Shown: positions 8,494-16,934 of the stretch, one piece after another
Numbering within the stretch: position 1 is the stretch's first letter
How the letters are laid out: each line of letters opens with the position of its first letter
Notes under the pieces: model-generated
Databases searched by the model: none
The model's input: only the letters and a program-made list of their open reading frames with translations
Told to the model about the DNA's origin: nothing
Assembly: GCF_017313225.1 (NCBI RefSeq)
Contig: NZ_JAFLNE010000002.1
Location: 868,001-932,000 of the forward strand
DNA: 64,000 nucleotides
Source of the DNA: Allomuricauda sp. CAU 1633
GTDB lineage: Bacteria > Bacteroidota > Bacteroidia > Flavobacteriales > Flavobacteriaceae
Direction: 5' to 3'
Position numbers and translations under genes: made by a program

Positions 8494-10263
8494 TCAGTGA
8501 CCGTAAATATCATTGTAGAGATCTAAATATTTCTCCTTCACAATTTTACGTTTTAGCTTCATGGTAGGGGTTAGGTGCCCTTCTTCCACACTCCAAACAT
8601 CTGGGGTAAGCCTAAATTGTTTAATTTTCTCCCATTTGGCAAAATCTTCGTTGGACAGATCTACCTCCTCTTGAAAACGGGCAATAACCTTTTCATTCTT
8701 GACCAAATCAGAATTTTCACCTATAGCCACTTGATGTCGTTTGGCCCATTCACGGACAAAATCGAAGTTAGGTTGAATCAGTGCAGCGGGCATTTTTTCA
8801 CCTTCACCAACCACCATGATCTGTTCTATAAAACGGGATTCCTTGCATCGGTTTTCCAATAATTGTGGTGCGACATATTTCCCTCCCGAGGTTTTGAACA
8901 TTTCCTTCTTGCGATCGGTAATCTGTAAAAAGCCATCTTCATCAATCTCACCAATATCTCCCGTGTGAAAATACTCCCCTGTCATCACTTCTGCTGTTTT
9001 TTCTGGGTCTTTGTAATAGCCCATCATTACGTTGGGTCCTTTGCAAAGGATTTCTCCATCCTCGGCAATTTTAATCTCAACACCATCCATAATTCTGCCC
9101 ACCTTGCCTATCTTCCAACCGTGGTTGCGAATTTCACTCACTGAAATCCCAGGGGAGGTTTCGGTCAAGCCGTAGCATTCCATAATGGGCATATCCGCAG
9201 CGGCAAAAATATGTCCAAGTCTAGGCTGTAGTGCTGCACTACCGGAAGCCATCATTTCCAGATTGCCTCCAAGTGCTTCTTTCCATTTGCTGAAAATCAA
9301 TTTTCTAGCCAGCTTTAGTTTCAGTTCATACCACCAACCATTTGCCTTGTAGGGCTCAAATTTGAATCCAAGTTCCACGGCCCAAAAGAAAAGCTTCTTT
9401 TTGATTCCGGTCAGTGCCGTACCCTTGGCAATGATGGCATCGTATACTTTTTCCACCAATCTTGGCACCACGGTCATACAAGCTGGCTTTACTTCTTTGA
9501 CATTATCACTGATTTTATCCAGTCCTTCTGCAAAATAGATTTCATAGCATAGATAGATGTATGCATACGAAAATGTTCGCTCAAAAATATGGCAGAGGGG
9601 AAGGAAACTCAGAACCCTATCTCCAGGTTTAAGGGGCAATCGGTTTTGTGCAGACAGCACATTCGATACAATGTTATTATGGGACAGCATCACACCTTTG
9701 GGTTTTCCTGTGGTTCCAGAGGTATAAATTAGAGTGGCCAAATCACCAGGAGATACTCCTTCTTTTCTTTTTTCAACTTCTTCTTGTGTGGACGTATCCG
9801 CTCCAAGTTCCAAAACCTCTGTCCAGTTTTTGCAATTGTTCAATTGATCAAAAGAATACACATCTTTTAAAGTCTTGAGGTTTCCACTGATGGCCAAGAC
9901 TTTTTGAAGTACTTCATCACAGGATACAAAGCAATATTTGGCCTCGGAATGGTTCAAGATATATTCATAATCTTCTTCAGCAATGGTTGGATAGATGGGC
10001 ACATTCTGCGCACCTATTTGGAGTATGCCTATATCGGAAATGCACCATTCGGTTCTATTGGTAGTGGAAATTAGTGCAATCTTATCATTAGGTTTTACAC
10101 CTAGTTGAAGCAAGCCCCTGCTAAATGCATTGGCTTTATCAATATATTCTTTTGTTGAGGTTGCTACCCATTGGCCGTTGTATTTAGTGACCAATGCCTT
10201 TTCGAGGGGGTGTTTTTCCATTTGGTAGTATGGAAAATCGAACAATCGGGTAACTGTTTGCAT
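8494..10263 (-). CDS. Long-chain fatty acid-CoA ligase (AMP-forming)
   Basis: A 589-residue adenylate-forming enzyme of the FACL type that should activate fatty acids to acyl-CoA for the neighbouring beta-oxidation enzymes. The P-loop-like ATP motif is LIYTSGTTGKPKGVMLSHNN. ECYGLTETSPGIS is the A5 motif, GEYFHTGDIGEIDEDGFLQITDRKKEMFKTSGGKY spans A7-A8, and a C-terminal Lys is expected near PTMKLKRKIV. It is soluble, with no signal peptide. It lies upstream of marR with a 135-base gap that contains the operator, so it is probably its own transcription unit. Confidence 0.94.
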   Translation of the reverse strand: MQTVTRLFDFPYYQMEKHPLEKALVTKYNGQWVATSTKEYIDKANAFSRGLLQLGVKPNDKIALISTTNRTEWCISDIGILQIGAQNVPIYPTIAEEDYEYILNHSEAKYCFVSCDEVLQKVLAISGNLKTLKDVYSFDQLNNCKNWTEVLELGADTSTQEEVEKRKEGVSPGDLATLIYTSGTTGKPKGVMLSHNNIVSNVLSAQNRLPLKPGDRVLSFLPLCHIFERTFSYAYIYLCYEIYFAEGLDKISDNVKEVKPACMTVVPRLVEKVYDAIIAKGTALTGIKKKLFFWAVELGFKFEPYKANGWWYELKLKLARKLIFSKWKEALGGNLEMMASGSAALQPRLGHIFAAADMPIMECYGLTETSPGISVSEIRNHGWKIGKVGRIMDGVEIKIAEDGEILCKGPNVMMGYYKDPEKTAEVMTGEYFHTGDIGEIDEDGFLQITDRKKEMFKTSGGKYVAPQLLENRCKESRFIEQIMVVGEGEKMPAALIQPNFDFVREWAKRHQVAIGENSDLVKNEKVIARFQEEVDLSNEDFAKWEKIKQFRLTPDVWSVEEGHLTPTMKLKRKIVKEKYLDLYNDIYGH

Positions 10264-10354
10264 AGTAAGTTTCTATTAGGTAATTGCAAAATAGGGAAAG
10301 GAAACGGTATTTTAAAACCACTTATTCAAAAAGGGACATAAATTTCTACCAATT

Positions 10355-10807
10355 TTACACAAAATGTAATTTCATGCCCTCGTGGGAATCGGTAAAGCCC
10401 AAGGACTTATAAAACGCCAGTGCATCTGGTCTTTTTTTGTCTGTGGTCAGTTGTACCACGTGGGCTCCTTTTTCTTCGGATTTTGAGATGGCCCACTTGA
10501 ATAATTCTTTTCCAATTCCTTTACCGCGAAAGTTTTCATGGACCCGAACCGCCTCTATTTGTGCCCGGATTCCGCCTTGATAGGTAAGATATTGAATAAA
10601 GCTCAATTGAAGCGTTCCAATGACTTGACTTTCTTCATTTTCGATGACTACCAATTCTTGATTGGGGTCATTGAAAATATTACCAAAGGCTTGGTAGTAG
10701 GTGTCAGGAAGAGGGTCTCTATACGCTTCCCGAAGCTTGCCCAATGTATCATTGGCCAGCATGTGCACTATGGCAGGAACATCTTCTTTTTCTGCTTTTC
10801 GTATCAT
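10355..10807 (-). CDS. GNAT family N-acetyltransferase
   Basis: A 150-residue GNAT protein starting MIRKAEKEDVPAIVHML, typical of the fold. The acetyl-CoA pyrophosphate loop RGKGIGKELF is at about 96-105 and ALAFYKSLGF is the C-terminal strand/helix motif. The acceptor is unknown. A hairpin with a T run ends only nine bases upstream of the start codon, so either transcription from purL stops there and a second promoter is hidden in the hairpin region, or the hairpin itself affects translation. Confidence 0.88.
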   Translation of the reverse strand: MIRKAEKEDVPAIVHMLANDTLGKLREAYRDPLPDTYYQAFGNIFNDPNQELVVIENEESQVIGTLQLSFIQYLTYQGGIRAQIEAVRVHENFRGKGIGKELFKWAISKSEEKGAHVVQLTTDKKRPDALAFYKSLGFTDSHEGMKLHFV

Positions 10808-10816
10808 TAAACAAAA

Positions 10817-10840
10817 AAGGCTGATATTAAAATCAGCCTT
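10817..10840 (-). terminator. Hairpin terminator downstream of purL, abutting the GNAT start
   Basis: The 9-bp stem AAGGCTGAT/ATCAGCCTT with a 6-base loop is followed on the minus strand by a run of six T. It is a good intrinsic terminator by shape. It is unusually close to the next start codon (10807). Confidence 0.75.
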
Positions 10841-11035
10841 AACTTTTAAAATAACAATAATATAAAAATTGCTACTTCAACTAATGAGATTTTTATCTCA
10901 ATATTACCAGATTTAATATGCATGGTAATTTAGTTGTTGTATGCTCAGTATCCAGAGCGATTCATCCAAAGTATAGAGTTTTAAAACAGCAGCGAGTATC
11001 TATACCGTTAACTAATGTGACTCACTGTGATAAAG

Positions 11036-14000
11036 TTAATTATTTTTTTCCACCCACTCTCTAGCATTTATAAAAGCTTGCAACCATGGTGACACCACAT
11101 CAGTTCTATCCTTTGGATAGTGGGCCCAGTTCCATGGAAAAGTGGACCGCTCAATATGTGGCATGGTCACCAAGTGGCGCCCTGTTTTGTCGCAAAGCAT
11201 AGCGGTGTTGAAATCACTACCATTGGGATTGGCGGGATAACCGTCGTACCCATATTTGGCTACAATGTCGTACTCGCTTTCAGCATGGGGGAGGCTAAAT
11301 TTACCTTCCCCATGACTTATCCAAACCCCAAGCGTGGTACCTGCCATGTTGGAAAGCATTACCGAATTGTTTTCTTGTATTTTTACCGAAGTAAATCCGC
11401 TTTCGTGCTTGTGCGATTCATTATAGGTCATTCTGCCGTGGGTTTCATGTTCTGGATTGATCAAATCCAATTCCATAAACAATTGGCATCCGTTGCAGAT
11501 TCCAACAGATAGCGTATCGGGGCGGTCAAAAAAGTCCTTTAACGCCTTGTTAGCCTTTTCATTGTATTTAAAAGCACCGGCCCAACCTTTGGCACTTCCG
11601 AGAACATCAGAATTCGAGAATCCTCCCACAGCACCAATAAATTGGATGTCCTCTAAAGTTTCCCGTCCCGTGATAAGGTCGGTCATGTGCACATCTTTCA
11701 CATCAAATCCGGCCAGGTACATGGCATTGGCCATTTCCCGTTCCGAATTACTTCCTTTTTCACGAAGAATGGCCGCTTTGGGTCTCTGGTTGAGCGGTGG
11801 TTCCTGAGCGGAGTCGAAGGAAGCCAACGGAAGCTTTCCATCAAAATTTTCAGGAAAGACATAATGTAATGCCTGATTCTTGTAATTGTCATAACGGTCT
11901 TTGGCCAAACCTTTTGCAGTCTGCTTGTTGTCCAACAGATAGGAAGTTTTGAACCACGTATCACGGAGTGATGTAATGTTTAGTCCAATCTCAACGCCAT
12001 TATTTTTGATGCTGAGGGTGCTCTCCGAAGTAACACTACCAATTTTATGGAATTCAATGCCGGCATCGTGCAATACGTTTTCTACGGAAGCATCCTTGGC
12101 TTGGAAAACGAGCCCGGTATTTTCTGAAAACAACAGTTTAATGCTGTCCGATTCTCCAATAGAGGTTAAATCCAGTTGTGCTCCAAGGTCATTGTCGGCA
12201 AAGCAGAGTTCAAGTAGTGTTGTAATCAATCCTCCGGAAGCCACATCATGACCTGCCAAAATCTGGTTGTTTTTAATCAACCCTTGTAGGGTGTTGAAAA
12301 CAGTCTTCACATATTCCGCTTCCAAAACCGAAGGCGTTTCATTGCCAATACCATTCAATATTTGGGCAAAGGAAGAACCTCCCAATTTGTGGTTGTCCTT
12401 GGAAATGTTAATGTAGTAGATGTCTCCCCCATCTTTTTGGAGCACAGGTTCTACCACCTTGGTGATATCATTGCAATGTGCTGCTGCCGAAACGATTACG
12501 GTTCCAGGAGACAGTACTTCTGCATCCTTATATTTTTGTTTCATGGAAAGGGAGTCCTTTCCGGTAGGCACATTGATACCGAGTTCAATGACAAAATCAG
12601 ACAAGGATTCCACGGCTTTGTACAAGCGGGCATCTTCACCTTCATTGCGGCAGGGCCACATCCAGTTGGCGGATAGCGAAACGGACTTCAATCCCTCTTT
12701 TAAAGGAGCCCAAACCATATTGGTCAAGGATTCCGTTACACTATTTCGACTTCCCGCAACAGGGTCAATCAAAGCGGAAATGGGAGAATGCCCAATAGTA
12801 GTAGCTATCCCTTCCTTGCCTTTAAAATCCAGGGCCATCACCCCACAGTTGTTCAAGGGTAATTGCAATGGACCGGCACATTGTTGCTTCGCCACGTGCC
12901 CACCCACACATCGGTCTACTTTGTTGGTCAACCAATCTTTACAGGCTACGGCTTCCAGTTGCAATACGTGCTCCAAATACTCATGGAAATGCTCCAAGGA
13001 ATAGGAGAGGGGTGGATAAGTTTGCTGTGCGGATTTATCATCCATGATGGTCTTGGGTGAGCTTCCAAACATATCCGAAAGTTCCAAGTCCATCGGTTTT
13101 TCACCAGAATTGTGGGATTCAAAAGTGAAACGATGGTCACCAGTAACCTCACCCACATTGTACATGGGGGAGCGCTCACGAGCGGCTACGCGGTCCAGCA
13201 AATCCAAGTCCTTTTTCCCGATTACCAATCCCATACGTTCTTGGGATTCGTTCCCAATCAATTCTTTTTTGGAAAGGGTAGGGTCACCAATGGGCAATTT
13301 ATCCGTATCGATATTTCCTCCAGTTTCTTCAACCAGTTCCGACAGACAATTGAGGTGTCCACCAGCGCCATGGTCATGGATAGAAACAATGGGGTTATCA
13401 TGGCTTTCCAACAATCCACGAACAGCGTTCGAGGCTCGTTTTTGCATTTCAGGGTTGGAACGTTGTACAGCATTCAACTCTATGGCGGAACTAAATTCAC
13501 CTGTATCGGCACTGGAAACAGCCGCACCACCCATTCCAATACGGTAATTGTCGCCACCTAGAACGACTATTCTGTCTCCTTTTTTGGGTGTATCCTTCAA
13601 GGCTTGGTTGGTTTTACCATAACCGATACCTCCAGCCATCATAATTACTTTGTCGAAGCCTAATTTCCGGGCTTCTTCTTGATGTTCAAAGGTGAGTACC
13701 GAACCTGCGATGAGTGGTTGCCCAAATTTGTTTCCAAAATCGGAGGCACCATTGGAGGCTTTGATCAAAATATTCATTGGAGTCTGGTAGAGCCATTCAC
13801 GCTCTGACATCCCTTTTTCCCAGGGACGGTCAGCCTCCAACCGAGAGTAGGAAGTCATATAGACTGCGGTTCCTGCCAAGGGCAACGACCCTTTTCCACC
13901 CGCCAAACGGTCGCGAATCTCTCCTCCGGAACCCGTTGCGGCTCCGTTGAAAGGCTCTACCGTTGTTGGAAAGTTATGCGTTTCGGCTTTTAGGGATAAT

Positions 14001-14722
14001 ACCGAATCAAATTCTTTTTCTTCGTAAAAATCGGGTTGATCGGCACTTTTTGGCGCAAATTGAATCGCTTTCGGCCCTTTAATAAAAGCCACATTGTCTT
14101 TGTAGGCCGAAACAATATCGTTAGGATGGGCTTCGGAGGTCTTTTTGATCAATTTGAATAGGGAAGAGGGCATCTCTTGACCGTCAATCACAAAGGTGCC
14201 GTTGAAGATCTTATGTCGGCAATGCTCCGAGTTCACCTGACTGAAACCAAATACTTCAGAATCCGTCAACTTACGACCCAATTTTTTAGAAAGCCCTTCG
14301 AGGTATTCAACTTCCTCGTCACTCAAAGCCAAACCTTCTTTTTGGTTGTAGGCGGCAATGTTGGCAATCTCCTGAATGGGCTCGGGAACGATGTTAATCG
14401 TATAAATATCCTGACCCAATCCCTTGTATTTTTGGGAAAGCATGGGGTCGTACTCCGTAAAGTCTTCGGCAACGGCATGGAACTCCTCAATCCGAATAAT
14501 TCCAGTGATGCCCATATTCTGGGTAATCTCGGTGGCATTGGTGCTCCATGGGGTGACCATGGCGGCCCGTGGCCCAACAAAAAAGGCGTCGAGTGACGCC
14601 GCTTGTATCTTGGGTTGGTTGCCAAATAACCATACTAATTTTTCAATATCTTCCTTTGCAATCTCTTGAGCGGTTTGGACGGCAAAAACCTTGGTAGCCT
14701 TGTCCCCAAAAAAATGGATCAT
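11036..14722 (-). CDS. purL: Phosphoribosylformylglycinamidine synthase, single-chain
   Basis: A 1228-residue long-form FGAM synthase, catalysing ATP- and glutamine-dependent conversion of FGAR to FGAM in purine synthesis. Seen in order: the N-terminal PurS-like region, the linker with FGFSQVNSEHCRHKIF, two AIRS-type domains (LKAETHNFPTTVEPFNGAATGSGG and VSIHDHGAGG), and a class-I glutamine amidotransferase domain with its nucleophile in GICNGCQLF. It is slightly shorter than the E. coli enzyme (about 1295). Residues 967-974 are encoded by a dispersed palindromic element in the linker before the amidotransferase domain. A TAAATTTG -7 box precedes the gene. Confidence 0.97.
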   Translation of the reverse strand: MIHFFGDKATKVFAVQTAQEIAKEDIEKLVWLFGNQPKIQAASLDAFFVGPRAAMVTPWSTNATEITQNMGITGIIRIEEFHAVAEDFTEYDPMLSQKYKGLGQDIYTINIVPEPIQEIANIAAYNQKEGLALSDEEVEYLEGLSKKLGRKLTDSEVFGFSQVNSEHCRHKIFNGTFVIDGQEMPSSLFKLIKKTSEAHPNDIVSAYKDNVAFIKGPKAIQFAPKSADQPDFYEEKEFDSVLSLKAETHNFPTTVEPFNGAATGSGGEIRDRLAGGKGSLPLAGTAVYMTSYSRLEADRPWEKGMSEREWLYQTPMNILIKASNGASDFGNKFGQPLIAGSVLTFEHQEEARKLGFDKVIMMAGGIGYGKTNQALKDTPKKGDRIVVLGGDNYRIGMGGAAVSSADTGEFSSAIELNAVQRSNPEMQKRASNAVRGLLESHDNPIVSIHDHGAGGHLNCLSELVEETGGNIDTDKLPIGDPTLSKKELIGNESQERMGLVIGKKDLDLLDRVAARERSPMYNVGEVTGDHRFTFESHNSGEKPMDLELSDMFGSSPKTIMDDKSAQQTYPPLSYSLEHFHEYLEHVLQLEAVACKDWLTNKVDRCVGGHVAKQQCAGPLQLPLNNCGVMALDFKGKEGIATTIGHSPISALIDPVAGSRNSVTESLTNMVWAPLKEGLKSVSLSANWMWPCRNEGEDARLYKAVESLSDFVIELGINVPTGKDSLSMKQKYKDAEVLSPGTVIVSAAAHCNDITKVVEPVLQKDGGDIYYINISKDNHKLGGSSFAQILNGIGNETPSVLEAEYVKTVFNTLQGLIKNNQILAGHDVASGGLITTLLELCFADNDLGAQLDLTSIGESDSIKLLFSENTGLVFQAKDASVENVLHDAGIEFHKIGSVTSESTLSIKNNGVEIGLNITSLRDTWFKTSYLLDNKQTAKGLAKDRYDNYKNQALHYVFPENFDGKLPLASFDSAQEPPLNQRPKAAILREKGSNSEREMANAMYLAGFDVKDVHMTDLITGRETLEDIQFIGAVGGFSNSDVLGSAKGWAGAFKYNEKANKALKDFFDRPDTLSVGICNGCQLFMELDLINPEHETHGRMTYNESHKHESGFTSVKIQENNSVMLSNMAGTTLGVWISHGEGKFSLPHAESEYDIVAKYGYDGYPANPNGSDFNTAMLCDKTGRHLVTMPHIERSTFPWNWAHYPKDRTDVVSPWLQAFINAREWVEKNN
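11801..11822. repeat. Dispersed TGAGCGGAGTCGA element inside purL
   Basis: The plus strand carries TTCC-TGAGCGGAGTCGA-AGGAA, with complementary ends, in the purL frame encoding about FDSAQEP (residues 967-974). The core is shared with copies at 16866-16923, 26605-26625 and 43256-43279. Confidence 0.75.
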
Positions 14723-14754
14723 ACAATCTGAGCGTTGAACGGTTTAAGAAAGTG

Positions 14755-14762
14755 CAAATTTA
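14755..14762 (-). promoter_or_regulatory. -7 box upstream of purL
   Basis: Minus-strand TAAATTTG matches TAnnTTTG exactly, 33 bases before the purL start. A -33 box is not obvious. I see no purine riboswitch-like fold in this short leader. Confidence 0.45.
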
Positions 14763-14881
14763 CGATTTTGGGTTGGATTTCATCACTTCGAGACCAGAGA
14801 GTTTTGAACCGTGTGTGTTGATAGTTGATTCATCAATTCTAATCCATCATCGATGCATCCATCCTCTTGATCACCACTTCA

Positions 14882-14910
14882 TTGTATTAGCTTTAAAAAT
14901 GATGGATTTG
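14882..14910 (+). promoter_or_regulatory. Candidate promoter for the small membrane ORF
   Basis: TTG (14882-14884), 18 bases, then TGGATTTG (14903-14910), one mismatch from TAnnTTTG. The start codon at 14921 would lie only a few bases after the expected transcription start, giving a nearly leaderless mRNA. Confidence 0.3.
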
Positions 14911-14920
14911 TCTTTGAAGT

Positions 14921-15073
14921 ATGGAAGAAAAAAGAATTTCTAAACGCAGACGCCTGATTATTTTCATAACCCTTTTCGGCATCCTATTGATTTTGGCCGG
15001 GAGTTGGGACGATCGCGAATGGATTAACTTTTTCAGGCATCTTCTTAGAAATATATTTCTAAGCCTTTTTTGA
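14921..15073 (+). CDS. Small hypothetical membrane protein (50 aa)
   Basis: The frame encodes MEEKRISKRRR, then a hydrophobic stretch IIFITLFGILLILAG (about 13-27), then a short amphipathic tail ending FLSLF. A strongly basic N-terminus before one membrane segment is a plausible inside-positive small membrane protein. The stop falls at the base of a perfect 20-bp palindrome followed by T-rich sequence. No family recognised. It may be a chance ORF, but promoter, topology and terminator line up. Confidence 0.4.
   Translation: MEEKRISKRRRLIIFITLFGILLILAGSWDDREWINFFRHLLRNIFLSLF
15044..15070 (+). terminator. Palindrome with T run at the end of the small ORF
   Basis: CTTAGAAATA is followed by its exact reverse complement (15044-15063), then CC and six T. 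The stem is AT-rich and weak. It could end the small transcript on the plus strand. Confidence 0.4.
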
Positions 15074-15258
15074 TACCCTTTTTACCTAAGTGTTTGACAG
15101 ATTTCAATCCAATACAGTGTAATTGTCTTGAAATACCAATGATTTAGGTGGTATTTTGTTGAGTAGTAAAAATTAAAGCGTAACTATCAAGCAGCATAGT
15201 AATTCTTGTAACGTTTCCCTATCTTAGAAGGATTAATGCTAATTCAAAATCCAACTCT

Positions 15259-16851
15259 ATGAAAACTGTCAATACCCTATTGACCGGGGCACTATTATTT
15301 TGCTGTGTTGCATCTACTATCGCCCAAAAAAAATACTCCAAAAAACAAATTGAAAAATTAAAGACCGAGGTAGCCCAAATTGTGGAAGACCACAAAAAGC
15401 AGTCCCAAGTAATGGTGGACAAGATTTTCAGCTTTGCTGAACTCGGTTTTCAAGAGGAGGAGAGCTCCAAATACCTCACTGGCATATTGGAAAGTAATGG
15501 ATTTGCCATAGAACACTCCATTTCAGGAATTCCCACGGCATGGTTTGCTACGTGGAGCAATGGAGATGGCCCTACAATTGCGCTGGGCAGTGATGTGGAC
15601 TGTATTCCCAAAGCTTCGCAATACCCTGGTGTGGCCTATCACAAACCTATGGTGGAAGGTGCGCCCGGTCATGGCGAGGGCCACAATTCTGGTATTCCAT
15701 TGAATATCACATCGGCCTTGGCGGTAAAAGAAATCATGGAGCGTGAAAATATTGGAGGCACCTTGATTCTTTGGCCTGGAATTGCCGAGGAATTGGTCGC
15801 CGCGAAAGCATGGTATGTACGTGATGGTCTTTTTGATGATATTGATATGTGCATCTTTACCCACGTAGGGAATAATTTTGGGGTTTCTTGGGGTCCCACC
15901 CGAGGAACTGGACTCATTTCCGTGGAATACCTTTTTGAAGGGGAGGCTGCACACTCGGCTGGATCACCATGGAGAGGAAGAAGTGCCTTGGATGCCGCTG
16001 AGCTGATGAACATCGGGTGGAACTACAAACGCGAGCATTTGCACCCTTTAAAACGTTCGCACTCCATTTTCACCGATGCGGGAGATCAACCAAACGTTGT
16101 TCCTTCTAAAGCAGCCATCTGGTTCTATTTTAGAGATATAAAATATGAAGGCATCATGGAGATGTATGCCCAAGCCAATGATATTGCCAAAGGTGCCGCT
16201 TTAATGACAAATACCACCATGACATCCCGAGTTTTAGGGACTGCATGGCCCAGACACTATAATAAGGTGATTGCTGAAACCATGTATGAGAATATTGAAA
16301 AAGTCGGATTGCCCACATGGTCTGAGGCAGACCAAACCTTGGCTAAAGCCGTACAAACTGAAGTAGGTTCTGAAAAAATTGAGGGCTTGCCCACCGAGTT
16401 GGACGGTATTGGTCTCCCAGTATTGGAACCTATAAGCGGTGGTTCGGATGATATTGGGGACATTTCTTGGAAAATCCCAACCGTTACTATGCGCTTTCCT
16501 TCCAATATTCCTGGGTTGCAAGGCCATCACTGGAGCAACGCTATTGCTATGGCCACACCTATTGCCCACAAAGGGGTTACGGCTGGCGCAAAAGCAGAGG
16601 CCATGACCCTATTGGACTTTTTGTTGAAACCTGAATTACTAACGGGTGCCTGGGACTACTTTAACAATGAACAGAGCAAAGAGACGAAATATGAACCCAT
16701 GATTGCTGCGGATGATATGCCACCCATTTATTTAAACAAAGAGAAGCAGGGTGAGTTTCGTGACGAGTTGGAGAAATTCTATTACGATGAGACCAAATAT
16801 GACACCTATTTGGAGCAGTTGGGGGTTGAATACCCTACAGTAAAGGAGTAG
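15259..16851 (+). CDS. Secreted M20-family amidohydrolase (AbgB-like)
   Basis: A 530-residue protein with a signal peptide (about 1-22, ALLFCCVASTIAQ) followed by a metallopeptidase M20D/AbgB-type fold. Visible metal-site strings include ALGSDVDCIPKASQYPG, PGHGEGHNSGIPL, LWPGIAEELVAAKAWYV, FTHVGNNFGVSWG, and the lid-domain motif GEAAHSAGSPWRGRSALDAAELM. AbgB relatives cleave p-aminobenzoyl-glutamate. Here export and an unlinked context leave the substrate open (an N-acyl amino acid or peptide amide). No operon partner; a dispersed inverted repeat lies directly downstream. Confidence 0.92.
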   Translation: MKTVNTLLTGALLFCCVASTIAQKKYSKKQIEKLKTEVAQIVEDHKKQSQVMVDKIFSFAELGFQEEESSKYLTGILESNGFAIEHSISGIPTAWFATWSNGDGPTIALGSDVDCIPKASQYPGVAYHKPMVEGAPGHGEGHNSGIPLNITSALAVKEIMERENIGGTLILWPGIAEELVAAKAWYVRDGLFDDIDMCIFTHVGNNFGVSWGPTRGTGLISVEYLFEGEAAHSAGSPWRGRSALDAAELMNIGWNYKREHLHPLKRSHSIFTDAGDQPNVVPSKAAIWFYFRDIKYEGIMEMYAQANDIAKGAALMTNTTMTSRVLGTAWPRHYNKVIAETMYENIEKVGLPTWSEADQTLAKAVQTEVGSEKIEGLPTELDGIGLPVLEPISGGSDDIGDISWKIPTVTMRFPSNIPGLQGHHWSNAIAMATPIAHKGVTAGAKAEAMTLLDFLLKPELLTGAWDYFNNEQSKETKYEPMIAADDMPPIYLNKEKQGEFRDELEKFYYDETKYDTYLEQLGVEYPTVKE

Positions 16852-16865
16852 GAATGAATTGAATT

Positions 16866-16923
16866 GTCAGTTCGAGCGGAGTCGAGAACCTTTAATGCGC
16901 ATCTCGACTGCGCTCGATATGAC
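16866..16923. repeat. Dispersed palindromic element, paired inverted copies
   Basis: Two 22-base arms (16866-16887 and 16902-16923) are reverse complements with three mismatches around a 14-base loop. Each arm carries the core TCGAGCG(G/C)AGTCGAG seen elsewhere in the window. It lies between the convergent amidohydrolase and AraC genes and could fold as a long hairpin. Confidence 0.8.
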
Positions 16924-16934
16924 GCTGGTGTAAA

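Larger units (their letters stand above)
14723..15258. other. 536-base region without a large gene between purL and the M20 amidohydrolase
   Basis: It holds the purL promoter region, a possible 50-codon membrane-protein ORF (14921-15073) and a 20-bp palindrome at that ORF's end. The remaining 185 bases before the amidohydrolase show no recognisable structure. Confidence 0.6.

Noticed and set aside
10846..10923. 25-codon minus-strand ORF with hydrophobic end just before the hairpin upstream of the GNAT gene
   Set aside because: Very short and AT-rich, with no promoter or start signal. A leader-peptide role in attenuation is imaginable but not supported.
12420..13004. 194-codon plus-strand frame inside purL
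   Set aside because: Antisense shadow of the PurL coding sequence; low-complexity Ser/Pro-rich product.
14752..14943. 63-codon ORF upstream of the small membrane ORF
   Set aside because: It runs over the purL -7 box and the beginning of the better-supported 50-codon ORF, and its product has no plausible features.
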